From Desulfobacterales bacterium (lineage in GTDB: Bacteria; Desulfobacterota; Desulfobacteria; Desulfobacterales; ETH-SRB1): a stretch of DNA of 19,853 nt. Within the stretch, counting starts at the first letter, position 1. Every line of letters starts with the position of its first letter. Where the stretch lies: contig JASEIZ010000015.1 in the NCBI GenBank assembly GCA_030017395.1, forward strand, positions 1 to 19,853. The letters are read 5' to 3'. Shown piece after piece: positions 14,068 to 19,853 of this stretch. The notes under the pieces were generated by a model. It had not been told where the DNA came from and searched no databases. It saw only the letters and a program-made list of their open reading frames with translations. Both the position numbers and the translations under genes were made by a program.

Positions 14068-16352
14068 TTTTTTTCAGTTGCTTTCTCATCCTTTATAGTT
14101 ATTCCACGAGCTGTTAGTTGATCACGAATCTTGTCGGCAAGAATCCAATTTTTTTCCATCCTCGCCTTGTCTCGTTGTTTAATCAGGCGTTGAACTTCAG
14201 GATCGGAAATATTGTCTCTGAAATCGAATATTTTCAGCACCGAATCTATATTTCGAAAAGCATCCACAACTCGCAGAGCGCCAATCGGATCAATCATTTT
14301 CTTTAGTGCAAGGGTGTTTGTCTGTTTTAGAATTTTAAAAATAGAGGCCATTGCCACTGAAATGTTCAGGTCGTCATCCATGGCTTCGGCAAAACCGTGC
14401 TTGATATTGTATAGAAGCTGATCCAGTTCAGGATATGGAGAGCCCTCTTTTATGTTGAGCAGAGTATGCACGCATGAATCAAGCCTTTTCAGAGAATGTT
14501 TGGCGCTGTCCAACCTGTCAACAGACAAGATTACAGGTTTTCTGTAATGACTTGCAATAAGCCAGTATCTGATAACTCTTCCAGAATAGCCTTTAGCGTT
14601 TAAATCTGCAAGTGTTCCGCCCGCCTTATTTTCATCCATTTTTTTGCCGTCAACCAATGCTCTGTCGCAATGCAGCCAGTATTTTGCCAAAGGTTTACCG
14701 GTAACAGCCCCGGCTATCGCCATTTCATTTTCATGATGCGGAAACACAAGCTCCCTGCTGCTTGTATGTATATCAAAACTTTCTTCAAGGTATTTCATAG
14801 AGATGGCCGCGCATTGAAGATGCCATGATGGACGAACATTTCCCCAGCCTGTTTTGACATATATTCCCCTTTTCAGCTCCGAAAGCTTGGACCTTTTCAA
14901 GAGTGTGAAGTCCCTGGGATTATCCTTTTCATATTCATCGAGATCTACAGTGGCCCCAAGTTTTATCTTGTCTATGTTTATACCAGATAGCCTGCCGTAA
15001 TCGGAAAAACGGGAAATATCAAAGTATATGGAATGAAGTTTTTCATATGCAAAGCCTTTGTTGACAAGTTTTTCAGCCAAAGCAACCATATCTTCGACAT
15101 GCTCGCTTGCCTTGGGATATTTATCGGCAGGCTTTATATTTAAGGTTTTTAGATCCGTCATAAAGGACTCGATATGTTTGCCGGTAAATTCAGAAAGGCT
15201 AAGACCTGCTTTTTCAGAACCATGTATGGTCTTATCATCCATGTCTGTAATATTCATGATATGTGTTACAGAGTAGTTTCTGTACTCGAGATACCGGCAT
15301 AGCAGGTCGGCAAAAACAAGACGCCGGCATTCTCCCGTGCCTATCCTGGCATTTGCCGTAGGGCCGCAGGAATATATCCCAACCTTTCCGGCAACAATCG
15401 GCTTAAAAGGCTCCTTGCTTTTGCTCATGGTGTTGAACAGTCTCAACTTAGCCATGTCTCGCGCATCGAAAAGAGATGTGCTCAGGTATCGCTCCCCTCC
15501 ATCCGGAAATATCGCCACAATCGTGCCCTCTGCCATAGTTTTGGCCTCTTTGCGGGCAACAACCATGGCCGCGCCGCTGCTCATACCGGCAAAAATTCCT
15601 TCCTCTTTCGCAAGACGTCTCGTCATTTCAAAGGCTTCTTCGTCGTCAATATTTACTTTTTTGTCGAGTAGTTTTTTATCGAATATTTCCGGACGATAAG
15701 CCTCCTTCATATTCTTTAATCCCTGGATTTTATGATTAAGATACGGCTCGACACCGACCATGCAGATATTGGGATTATATTCTTTCAGCCTTTTTGAAAG
15801 GCCCATAACGGTTCCTGTTGTGCCCATCGTAGCGACAACCATTGTAACCTTTCCCGAGGTTTGCTCCCAGATTTCTTCTGCAGTACCATAGTAGTGAGCT
15901 TGCCAGTTAGCTGGATTATTAAACTGATCCGTCATAAAATAGATTTCCGGATTTTCGCGAGCCAGGCGATAGGCTTCCTCTATAGCGCCGTCCGTGCCGA
16001 GATGGCTTGGGGTAAGCAAAATGTCTGCGCCGCGAGCCTTCAGAATTTTCTGCCGTTCAACACTTGCCGATTCAGACATGGTCAGCAGGAGCTTATATCC
16101 TTTAACAGAGCATACCAGGGCAAGTCCGATACCTGTATTTCCGCTTGTTGCCTCTATAACGGTCTTGTTGGTTGTGAGCTCGCCCGATTTTTCCCCGGCT
16201 TTAATCATGAACATGGCGGCCCTGTCCTTGATTGAACCTCCGGGATTAAGATATTCGAGCTTTGCCAGGATTTTTACCTTAGGATTTGGATTGAGCTTTT
16301 TTATTTCAACAAGTGGTGTGTTTCCTATGGTATCTAATATTGAATAGTTCAT
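14064..16352 (-). CDS. cysK: Cysteine synthase (CysK) fused to a cysteinyl-tRNA synthetase-like domain
   Basis: A 762-residue fusion. Residues 1-295 are a complete PLP-dependent O-acetylserine sulfhydrylase: NPGGSIKDR with PLP lysine K42, ATSGNTG at 68-74, the phosphate loop MGTTGT, GMSSGAA and the usual end GERYLSTSLF. Residues 300-762 follow class I cysteinyl-tRNA synthetase: CGPT with zinc ligand C329, WHLQC with C514, and FPHHENE with H539 and E543. The signature motifs are altered. The HIGH box reads RIGT (336-339), with three residues missing after CGPT, and KMSKS reads KMDEN (571-575). The CysK half should make cysteine from O-acetylserine and sulfide. Whether the second half charges tRNA, or has another cysteine-activating role, is open. 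No strong ribosome binding site is seen. Confidence 0.88.
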   Translation of the reverse strand: MNYSILDTIGNTPLVEIKKLNPNPKVKILAKLEYLNPGGSIKDRAAMFMIKAGEKSGELTTNKTVIEATSGNTGIGLALVCSVKGYKLLLTMSESASVERQKILKARGADILLTPSHLGTDGAIEEAYRLARENPEIYFMTDQFNNPANWQAHYYGTAEEIWEQTSGKVTMVVATMGTTGTVMGLSKRLKEYNPNICMVGVEPYLNHKIQGLKNMKEAYRPEIFDKKLLDKKVNIDDEEAFEMTRRLAKEEGIFAGMSSGAAMVVARKEAKTMAEGTIVAIFPDGGERYLSTSLFDARDMAKLRLFNTMSKSKEPFKPIVAGKVGIYSCGPTANARIGTGECRRLVFADLLCRYLEYRNYSVTHIMNITDMDDKTIHGSEKAGLSLSEFTGKHIESFMTDLKTLNIKPADKYPKASEHVEDMVALAEKLVNKGFAYEKLHSIYFDISRFSDYGRLSGINIDKIKLGATVDLDEYEKDNPRDFTLLKRSKLSELKRGIYVKTGWGNVRPSWHLQCAAISMKYLEESFDIHTSSRELVFPHHENEMAIAGAVTGKPLAKYWLHCDRALVDGKKMDENKAGGTLADLNAKGYSGRVIRYWLIASHYRKPVILSVDRLDSAKHSLKRLDSCVHTLLNIKEGSPYPELDQLLYNIKHGFAEAMDDDLNISVAMASIFKILKQTNTLALKKMIDPIGALRVVDAFRNIDSVLKIFDFRDNISDPEVQRLIKQRDKARMEKNWILADKIRDQLTARGITIKDEKATEKK

Positions 16353-16397
16353 AGTCTTTTTTCAAGTTAGCGCATCTTAGGTGCGGATATAAGTTAG

Positions 16398-16423
16398 GAT
16401 TCGCGGCTGAAAGCCGCTCCTAC
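16398..16423 (-). repeat. REP-like hairpin element
   Basis: GCGGCT (16403-16408), loop GAA, AGCCGC (16412-16417). On the minus strand the unit starts GTAGGAGCGGCTTTC and ends CCGCGAATCC, the look of repetitive extragenic palindromes mobilised by REP-associated tyrosine transposases in other Proteobacteria. It lies between tmk and cysK-cysS. Confidence 0.55.
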
Positions 16424-16458
16424 TCGACCACTCGACCAATTTTCTACTCGACCACTCC
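16424..16458. repeat. Octanucleotide-like array at the end of tmk
   Basis: Units of ACTCGACC are repeated (around 16422-16437 and again 16445-16456, with an AT-rich break between them). The array runs into the 3' end of tmk and encodes its last residues, GVVE. Confidence 0.5.
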
Positions 16459-17085
16459 AATCTCTAATACCAATGCATTAATTATCTGTTGCTTAACCTG
16501 ATTTTCGCTTTTTGATGCATCTATTATATGAAACCGCTTGGGCTCAAGACGCGCAAGATCGAGGTAGCCTGCTCTGATTTTTCTATGGAATGAAAGGGTT
16601 TCTTTTTCAAACCTGGTTTCACCCCCGCTTCTTGAGCCGTCATCAATTTGTTTCCATGCCCGTGAAAGGCCGATTTCAGGCAAAAGATCAAGCAGGATAG
16701 TAATATCCGGTTTTAAGCCCGCAACAGTCATCTTGTGTAATCTGGTTATCAGCTCTATGTCAAGACCTCGCGCATAACCCTGATAAACCAGCGTGGCATC
16801 GAAAAAGCGGTCGCATATTATTGTTTTACCTTCAGATAAAGCAGGATTTATCAGTTCTTTTATATGCTGCACCCGATCCGAACAATACAAAAGGAGCTCA
16901 CATACAGGCTCCATGTCTCTATTTTCCGGATCAAGGAGGATCGACCGGATTTTTTCTCCGATTTTTGTGCCGCCCGGCTCCCTTGTAACCACACAGTCAT
17001 AACCCTTGTTTTCAAGAAACTCGACTATGTTTTTTATCTGGGTTGTTTTGCCCGAGCCTTCTATTCCTTCAAGAGTTATAAACAT
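16444..17085 (-). CDS. tmk: Thymidylate kinase
   Basis: A 213-residue dTMP kinase, which phosphorylates dTMP to dTDP with ATP for DNA synthesis. The P-loop GIEGSGKTTQ is at 7-16, TREPGGT at 34-40, the DR motif in CDRFFDATLVYQGYARG at 91-107, and an arginine-bearing lid in SRSGGETRFEKE. The length is normal. The four C-terminal residues (GVVE) come from an intergenic repeat that reaches into the gene, so the tail is probably not functional. The ATG at 17085 has no visible Shine-Dalgarno sequence; a large inverted heptamer array (17097-17174) directly precedes it. Downstream, on the same strand, lies cysK-cysS. Confidence 0.95.
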   Translation of the reverse strand: MFITLEGIEGSGKTTQIKNIVEFLENKGYDCVVTREPGGTKIGEKIRSILLDPENRDMEPVCELLLYCSDRVQHIKELINPALSEGKTIICDRFFDATLVYQGYARGLDIELITRLHKMTVAGLKPDITILLDLLPEIGLSRAWKQIDDGSRSGGETRFEKETLSFHRKIRAGYLDLARLEPKRFHIIDASKSENQVKQQIINALVLEIGVVE

Positions 17086-17096
17086 AATAAGTAACC

Positions 17097-17174
17097 GTTC
17101 ACGGTTGTCGGTTCACGGTTGTCGGTTCACAGTTTTTTTAACCGTAAACCGATAACTGTAAACTGTAAACGGTT
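17097..17174. repeat. Inverted heptanucleotide array upstream of tmk
   Basis: Left arm in register: GTTCACG, GTTGTCG, GTTCACG, GTTGTCG, GTTCACA, GTTTTTT (17097-17138). Right arm: AACCGTA, AACCGAT, AACTGTA, AACTGTA, AACGGTT (17140-17174). The arms are mostly complementary, giving a long imperfect hairpin almost filling the 93-base gap between the nuclease gene and tmk. A copy with related units precedes ssb. Confidence 0.85.
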
Positions 17175-17178
17175 GTTT

Positions 17179-18138
17179 TTATTTTTTTCCAATATAAAAA
17201 TGGCGTTCCAGTAATTTATGATACGATGTCCAGGTTTCGTTTGGGTCTTCGGTTGCTATAAACTCGCGAATACAGTTAACCTTGGAATCTATTTCGTCAA
17301 TATAATTCAGCAATACCGCCTCAATGGTTTTAGGCGGTTCCGGCGACCCGAACTCTCTTATTCCATGATGGCTCACGATCATATGTTTGAGCAAAATTGC
17401 CTGTTCCTCGGGGAAATCTTTTATCTTTCTAAGTTTTTTATCAAGCATTTCAATTCCAATAACAATATGATTAAGAAGCCTGCCTTTAACCGAATAGTCA
17501 ATACTGAATTTATAATCAAATTCAATTGTCTTGCCGATATCATGAAGAACCGCGCCTGTAAGAAGGAGATCTCTGTCAATTCCTTTGTAATAGTCTTTGT
17601 AATGCCCTGCAATTTTATTGGCCAGAATTGTCGTGGAAAGGGTATGCTCAAGCAGGCCGCCAAGATAGGCGTGATGCATTTTTTTTGCCGCAGGAGCGGT
17701 TTTAAATTTGCGAACAAAATCTTCGTCATCCCAGAAGGCTTCAAGCAGCTCTTTTAAATATCCGGTTTCTATGGAAGCGGTTGTTTTTAACAGGCGTATA
17801 TACATATCATCAACATTAAGATCCGTTGCAGGGATAAAGTCTAACGGGTTTATCGAGTCGGGCGAAACAGCCACCATTGTTTTTACACCAAGCTGGAGTA
17901 TTCCCTTGTATTCTGAAATTTTACCATTGATATGCACAAAATCGCCTGTAGTTATACCAGAAACTATCTGATCGACGTTATCCCATACCACCCCCTTTAT
18001 GCTTCCGCTTTTATCGGAAACAGTGATATTTAAAAAGTTTTTTCCGTCCCTTTTTTGAGATAGAGTCTTTTCAGACAACACAAAAATGTCATCAACATCA
18101 TCACCGGTTTTGATTGAGTTTATAAACTGTTTTTTCAT
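17179..18138 (-). CDS. YhaM-like OB-fold/HD-domain 3'-5' exonuclease family protein
   Basis: This 319-residue protein has an N-terminal OB fold (about residues 14-95, with NFLNITVSDKSGSIKGVVWD) and an HD metal-dependent phosphohydrolase domain: KMHHAYLGGLLEHT at 153-166 and LHDIGK at 198-203, followed by a second histidine pair in MIVSHHG. The OB-HD order matches YhaM/CBF1-type 3'-5' exoribonucleases, which degrade single-stranded RNA or DNA with divalent metal. All HD ligands are visible, so it is likely active. The substrate is inferred from family. The ATG at 18138 follows no clear ribosome binding site. It is flanked by repeats on both sides and lies between surE and tmk in the same orientation. 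Confidence 0.85.
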   Translation of the reverse strand: MKKQFINSIKTGDDVDDIFVLSEKTLSQKRDGKNFLNITVSDKSGSIKGVVWDNVDQIVSGITTGDFVHINGKISEYKGILQLGVKTMVAVSPDSINPLDFIPATDLNVDDMYIRLLKTTASIETGYLKELLEAFWDDEDFVRKFKTAPAAKKMHHAYLGGLLEHTLSTTILANKIAGHYKDYYKGIDRDLLLTGAVLHDIGKTIEFDYKFSIDYSVKGRLLNHIVIGIEMLDKKLRKIKDFPEEQAILLKHMIVSHHGIREFGSPEPPKTIEAVLLNYIDEIDSKVNCIREFIATEDPNETWTSYHKLLERHFYIGKK

Positions 18139-18169
18139 ACTGCAACACCATATTTAAATTTGTGGTAAT

Positions 18170-18286
18170 TATTCAGCCACAGATTTACGCTGATCATCAC
18201 TGATATTTTTTACAAAAACTCCATCTCTGTGATTTCTTTGTATTTAAAACCATCTGCGTTTATCTGTGTGAATCTGTGGCTGAATA
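18170..18286. repeat. Palindromic intergenic element with 16-bp perfect ends
   Basis: TATTCAGCCACAGATT (18170-18185) and AATCTGTGGCTGAATA (18271-18286) are exact inverted copies. Inside, CATCTGCG, ATCTGTGTG and similar words partly pair with TACGCTGATCATCACTGAT. I recognise this CAGCCACAGATT...AATCTGTGGCTG form as a dispersed non-coding element in several bacterial groups. It lies in the 236-base gap between surE and the nuclease gene. Confidence 0.75.
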
Positions 18287-18318
18287 GTTGTTTTAATTCT
18301 TTGTAATTCTTTAACATT

Positions 18319-18369
18319 CCACTCGAACACTTGAAACCTTGAACCCTTTAATCCTTTAATCCTTGACAC
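18319..18369. repeat. Degenerate 7-8 base repeat array downstream of surE
   Basis: Related words follow one another: CACTTGAA, ACCTTGAA, CCCTTTAAT, CCTTTAAT, CCTTGACA. The period drifts between 7 and 9 bases. It ends a few bases before the surE stop at 18375 and resembles the array at 8465-8492. Confidence 0.5.
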
Positions 18370-18374
18370 GGTAC

Positions 18375-19133
18375 CTATTTGCTTATATTCCACCCTTTAA
18401 GATCTTCAATCGCATTGTAATCGGTCATATCGCATTTTATCGGAGTTATAGAGATAAAATTCCGGCCAATTGCAGCCCCGTCAAGATCGGGATTTTTATA
18501 GGAGGTTTGGGGATCGCTTCCCTGCCAGTAATATGTCCGGTTTCGCGGGTCGGTTCTTTTTTCAATATATTCGGTGAAAAATTCGATCCCCTGCCTGCTT
18601 ATGCATATTCCAGCTATATCCTTCCATGGCATATCCGGGATGTTAACATTAAGAAATGTTCCAAAAGGCAGTCTGTTATTACAAACATTTTCCGCAAGTT
18701 TTTGTATAAAACCTGTAGCATCATCATAGTTTTCGATTTGACGCCCGTGCATCGATACCGATATCGCCAGTATGCCATATAAAGCAGCCTCTTTAGCAGC
18801 TGCAACGGTCCCTGAATAGTTGATATTGACGCCGACATTTGCGCCTGGATTTATCCCTGAAATTACGATGTCTGGTTTGTTGTCGAGTATTTCAAGAAGG
18901 CCTAGTTTAACGCAATCAGCAGGGGTTCCATTGACGGCATATCCCATATAGCCGCCGTTTACCGCAACCATGGTTGCGCGAAGCGGTTCATGCAGCGTTA
19001 TGCCGTGTCCTACCGCACTCCGCTCACGATCAGGAGCTATTACAGCAACGGAATGTTGGTTGGCAAATCTTGCATATAAGGCCCATAGCCCGTCGGCATA
19101 AATGCCGTCGTCATTTGTCAGGAGAATATTCAT
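18375..19133 (-). CDS. surE: 5'/3'-nucleotidase SurE (survival protein)
   Basis: A 252-residue SurE, a metal-dependent nucleoside monophosphate phosphatase linked to stationary-phase survival. The fold starts MNILLTNDDG with the metal-binding D8-D9, then APDRERSAVGHGITL, the NGTPADCVKLGL block and SGINPGANVG. The frame is open further upstream to 19232, but the start at 19133 matches SurE proteins exactly. It lies 1 base after the ssb stop codon (TAAGATG on the minus strand), so translation is probably coupled to ssb; there is no separate Shine-Dalgarno sequence. Full length, no changes in key residues. Confidence 0.95.
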   Translation of the reverse strand: MNILLTNDDGIYADGLWALYARFANQHSVAVIAPDRERSAVGHGITLHEPLRATMVAVNGGYMGYAVNGTPADCVKLGLLEILDNKPDIVISGINPGANVGVNINYSGTVAAAKEAALYGILAISVSMHGRQIENYDDATGFIQKLAENVCNNRLPFGTFLNVNIPDMPWKDIAGICISRQGIEFFTEYIEKRTDPRNRTYYWQGSDPQTSYKNPDLDGAAIGRNFISITPIKCDMTDYNAIEDLKGWNISK

Positions 19134-19134
19134 C

Positions 19135-19575
19135 TTAAAATGGGATGTCATCATCCCTGGTTTCAGGGCCCTGCGGCGCGGGCATATCCGATCCCGCGAC
19201 ACGGGGTTTATTAATATATGATCCGCCTGCATTACCTGAGTCTTTTGCGCCTAAAAACTGTATGTCAGATGCAATAATTTCTGTGGTGTAACGCTTATTC
19301 CCATCCTTGTCTTCCCAGCTTCGGGTTTGAATACGGCCTTCAACATAAACCTGCTTGCCCTTTGCAAGGTATTCACCGCATATTTCTCCGAGCTTGCGCC
19401 ATGCAACAACACGATGCCATTCAGTCCTCTCTTTCTTTTCGCCTGTATTTTTATCTTTCCATTCCTCAGATGTTGCTATGGAAAAACTGGCTACGGCCGT
19501 GCCGTCCGGAGTATATCGAAGTTCAGGATCACTGCCCAATCTGCCTATCAGCATTACTTTGTTTAAACCTGACAT
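19135..19575 (-). CDS. ssb: Single-stranded DNA-binding protein
   Basis: A 146-residue SSB, which coats single-stranded DNA in replication and repair as a tetramer. The OB fold covers residues 1-108 (LNKVMLIGRLGSDPELRYTPD, then VEGRIQTRSWEDKDGNKRY). A short Gly/Pro-rich linker leads to the acidic tip DDDIPF, which recruits partner proteins. The start at 19575 has a strong AAGGAGGTAAAAC ribosome binding site. It is the first gene of the minus-strand cluster and is preceded by the largest inverted heptamer array in the window. Confidence 0.97.
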   Translation of the reverse strand: MSGLNKVMLIGRLGSDPELRYTPDGTAVASFSIATSEEWKDKNTGEKKERTEWHRVVAWRKLGEICGEYLAKGKQVYVEGRIQTRSWEDKDGNKRYTTEIIASDIQFLGAKDSGNAGGSYINKPRVAGSDMPAPQGPETRDDDIPF

Positions 19576-19603
19576 GTTTTACCTCCTTGAATATTGAGTA
19601 GCC

Positions 19604-19705
19604 GTTCACGGTTTACGGTTGTCGGTTTACGGTTTTTTTACTGATTGCTTTTATGTTTTGATCAACAGTAAACTGCTAACTGTTAACCGTAAACCGTGAA
19701 CGGTT
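19604..19705. repeat. Inverted heptanucleotide array upstream of ssb
   Basis: Left arm: GTTCACG, GTTTACG, GTTGTCG, GTTTACG, GTTTTTT (19604-19638). Right arm: AACAGTA, AACTGCT, AACTGTT, AACCGTA, AACCGTG, AACGGTT (19664-19705). The outer 19 bases (19602-19620 and 19685-19703) are perfectly complementary. It lies 27 bases upstream of the ssb start and is closely related to the array before tmk. Confidence 0.88.
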
Positions 19706-19726
19706 ACAATGTTGATAACACCTAAT

Positions 19727-19853
19727 ATGTGGTTAATGACAAATACAGGAATCTATCCGTTGTGTCAATCAGGGCAAAAGCCCAAAATCCACCGCCTAAA
19801 AAAAGATATGGATATTTTGATCGTTGGAAGGGATATTTTTTCAAAAATTTCAG
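19727..19853 (+). CDS. Possible 5' end of a rightward gene, cut by the window edge
   Basis: A plus-strand frame is open from about 19709 to the window end, with in-frame ATGs at 19709, 19727 and 19808. The last gives MDILIVGRDIFSKIS, which looks more protein-like than the residues before it. No Shine-Dalgarno sequence is seen before any of them. It is too short to identify. Confidence 0.25.
   Translation, partial: MWLMTNTGIYPLCQSGQKPKIHRLKKDMDILIVGRDIFSKIS

Noticed and set aside
17097..17174. Heptamer arrays as CRISPR arrays
   Set aside because: Units are 7 bases with no spacers and no cas genes nearby; both arms are inverted, unlike CRISPR direct repeats.
19134..19232. Extended N-terminus of surE from 19232
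   Set aside because: SurE proteins begin at the MNILLTNDDG strand; the extension is the ssb 3' end read in another frame.
1..19853. tRNA or rRNA genes
   Set aside because: I saw no cloverleaf-like block with a TTCGA-type T-loop in the gaps and no rRNA-like sequence.

Overview
The window looks like a chromosomal segment of a sulfate-reducing Desulfobacterota bacterium, most likely a Desulfobacterales-type complete oxidizer. This rests on gene content: a four-subunit 2-oxoacid:ferredoxin oxidoreductase, several multidomain HdrA/HdrB/MvhD-type redox proteins, one of them a selenoprotein, a CysK-CysRS-like fusion, and a housekeeping cluster containing ssb, surE and tmk. Moderate GC and many small intergenic palindromes fit the same group. 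Taxonomy is inferred from remembered family patterns, not from a search.

Layout. (1) Positions 1-1130 are a scrambled mobile-element zone. It holds the 5' end of a minus-strand gene running off the left edge, strong hairpins, a 5'-truncated IS630-type transposase, and directly after the IS end the C-terminal ferredoxin stub of an indolepyruvate:ferredoxin oxidoreductase alpha subunit (iorA remnant). (2) Positions 1188-1787 encode a small membrane methyltransferase of the PEMT/ICMT type. (3) Positions 2028-12569 form one long plus-strand operon behind a sigma70-like promoter (TTGACA-16 bp-TATATT): korD-korA-korB-korC, then a 1130-residue HdrA-like/NfnB(GltD)-like fusion, a 527-residue MvhD-HdrC-HdrB fusion, and an 817-residue HdrA-MvhD fusion. 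The last gene is interrupted by an in-frame TGA at 10743-10745, exactly where HdrA proteins carry a conserved Cys (DCSI-x-ILGPKM). A perfect 7-bp hairpin with a GGUC loop follows 20 nt downstream. I read this as a selenocysteine codon with a bacterial SECIS element. (4) Positions 12570-14067 hold a palindromic repeat, a convergent 2[4Fe-4S] ferredoxin and an unrecognised 331-aa gene. (5) Positions 14064-19575 are a minus-strand housekeeping run, read from right to left as ssb, surE, a YhaM-like OB-HD nuclease, tmk, the cysK-cysS fusion and the 331-aa gene.

How the genes may work together. KorDABC would oxidise 2-oxoglutarate or a related 2-oxoacid and reduce ferredoxin. The three downstream proteins together contain every module of a flavin-based electron-bifurcating heterodisulfide-reductase machine: ferredoxin domains, HdrA flavin domain, NfnB-type NAD(P)H/FAD domain, MvhD adaptor, HdrC, and HdrB with two CCG domains. 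The arrangement suggests a supercomplex linking 2-oxoacid oxidation, ferredoxin, NAD(P)H and a disulfide-type or other acceptor. This is inference from gene order and domains.

A second theme is repeats. Arrays with a 7-nt period, but different unit sequences, sit at gene junctions, including two large inverted arrays just upstream of ssb and tmk. Three further repeat types, a GTCATTGCGA palindrome, a CAGCCACAGATT palindrome and a REP-like hairpin, occupy other junctions.
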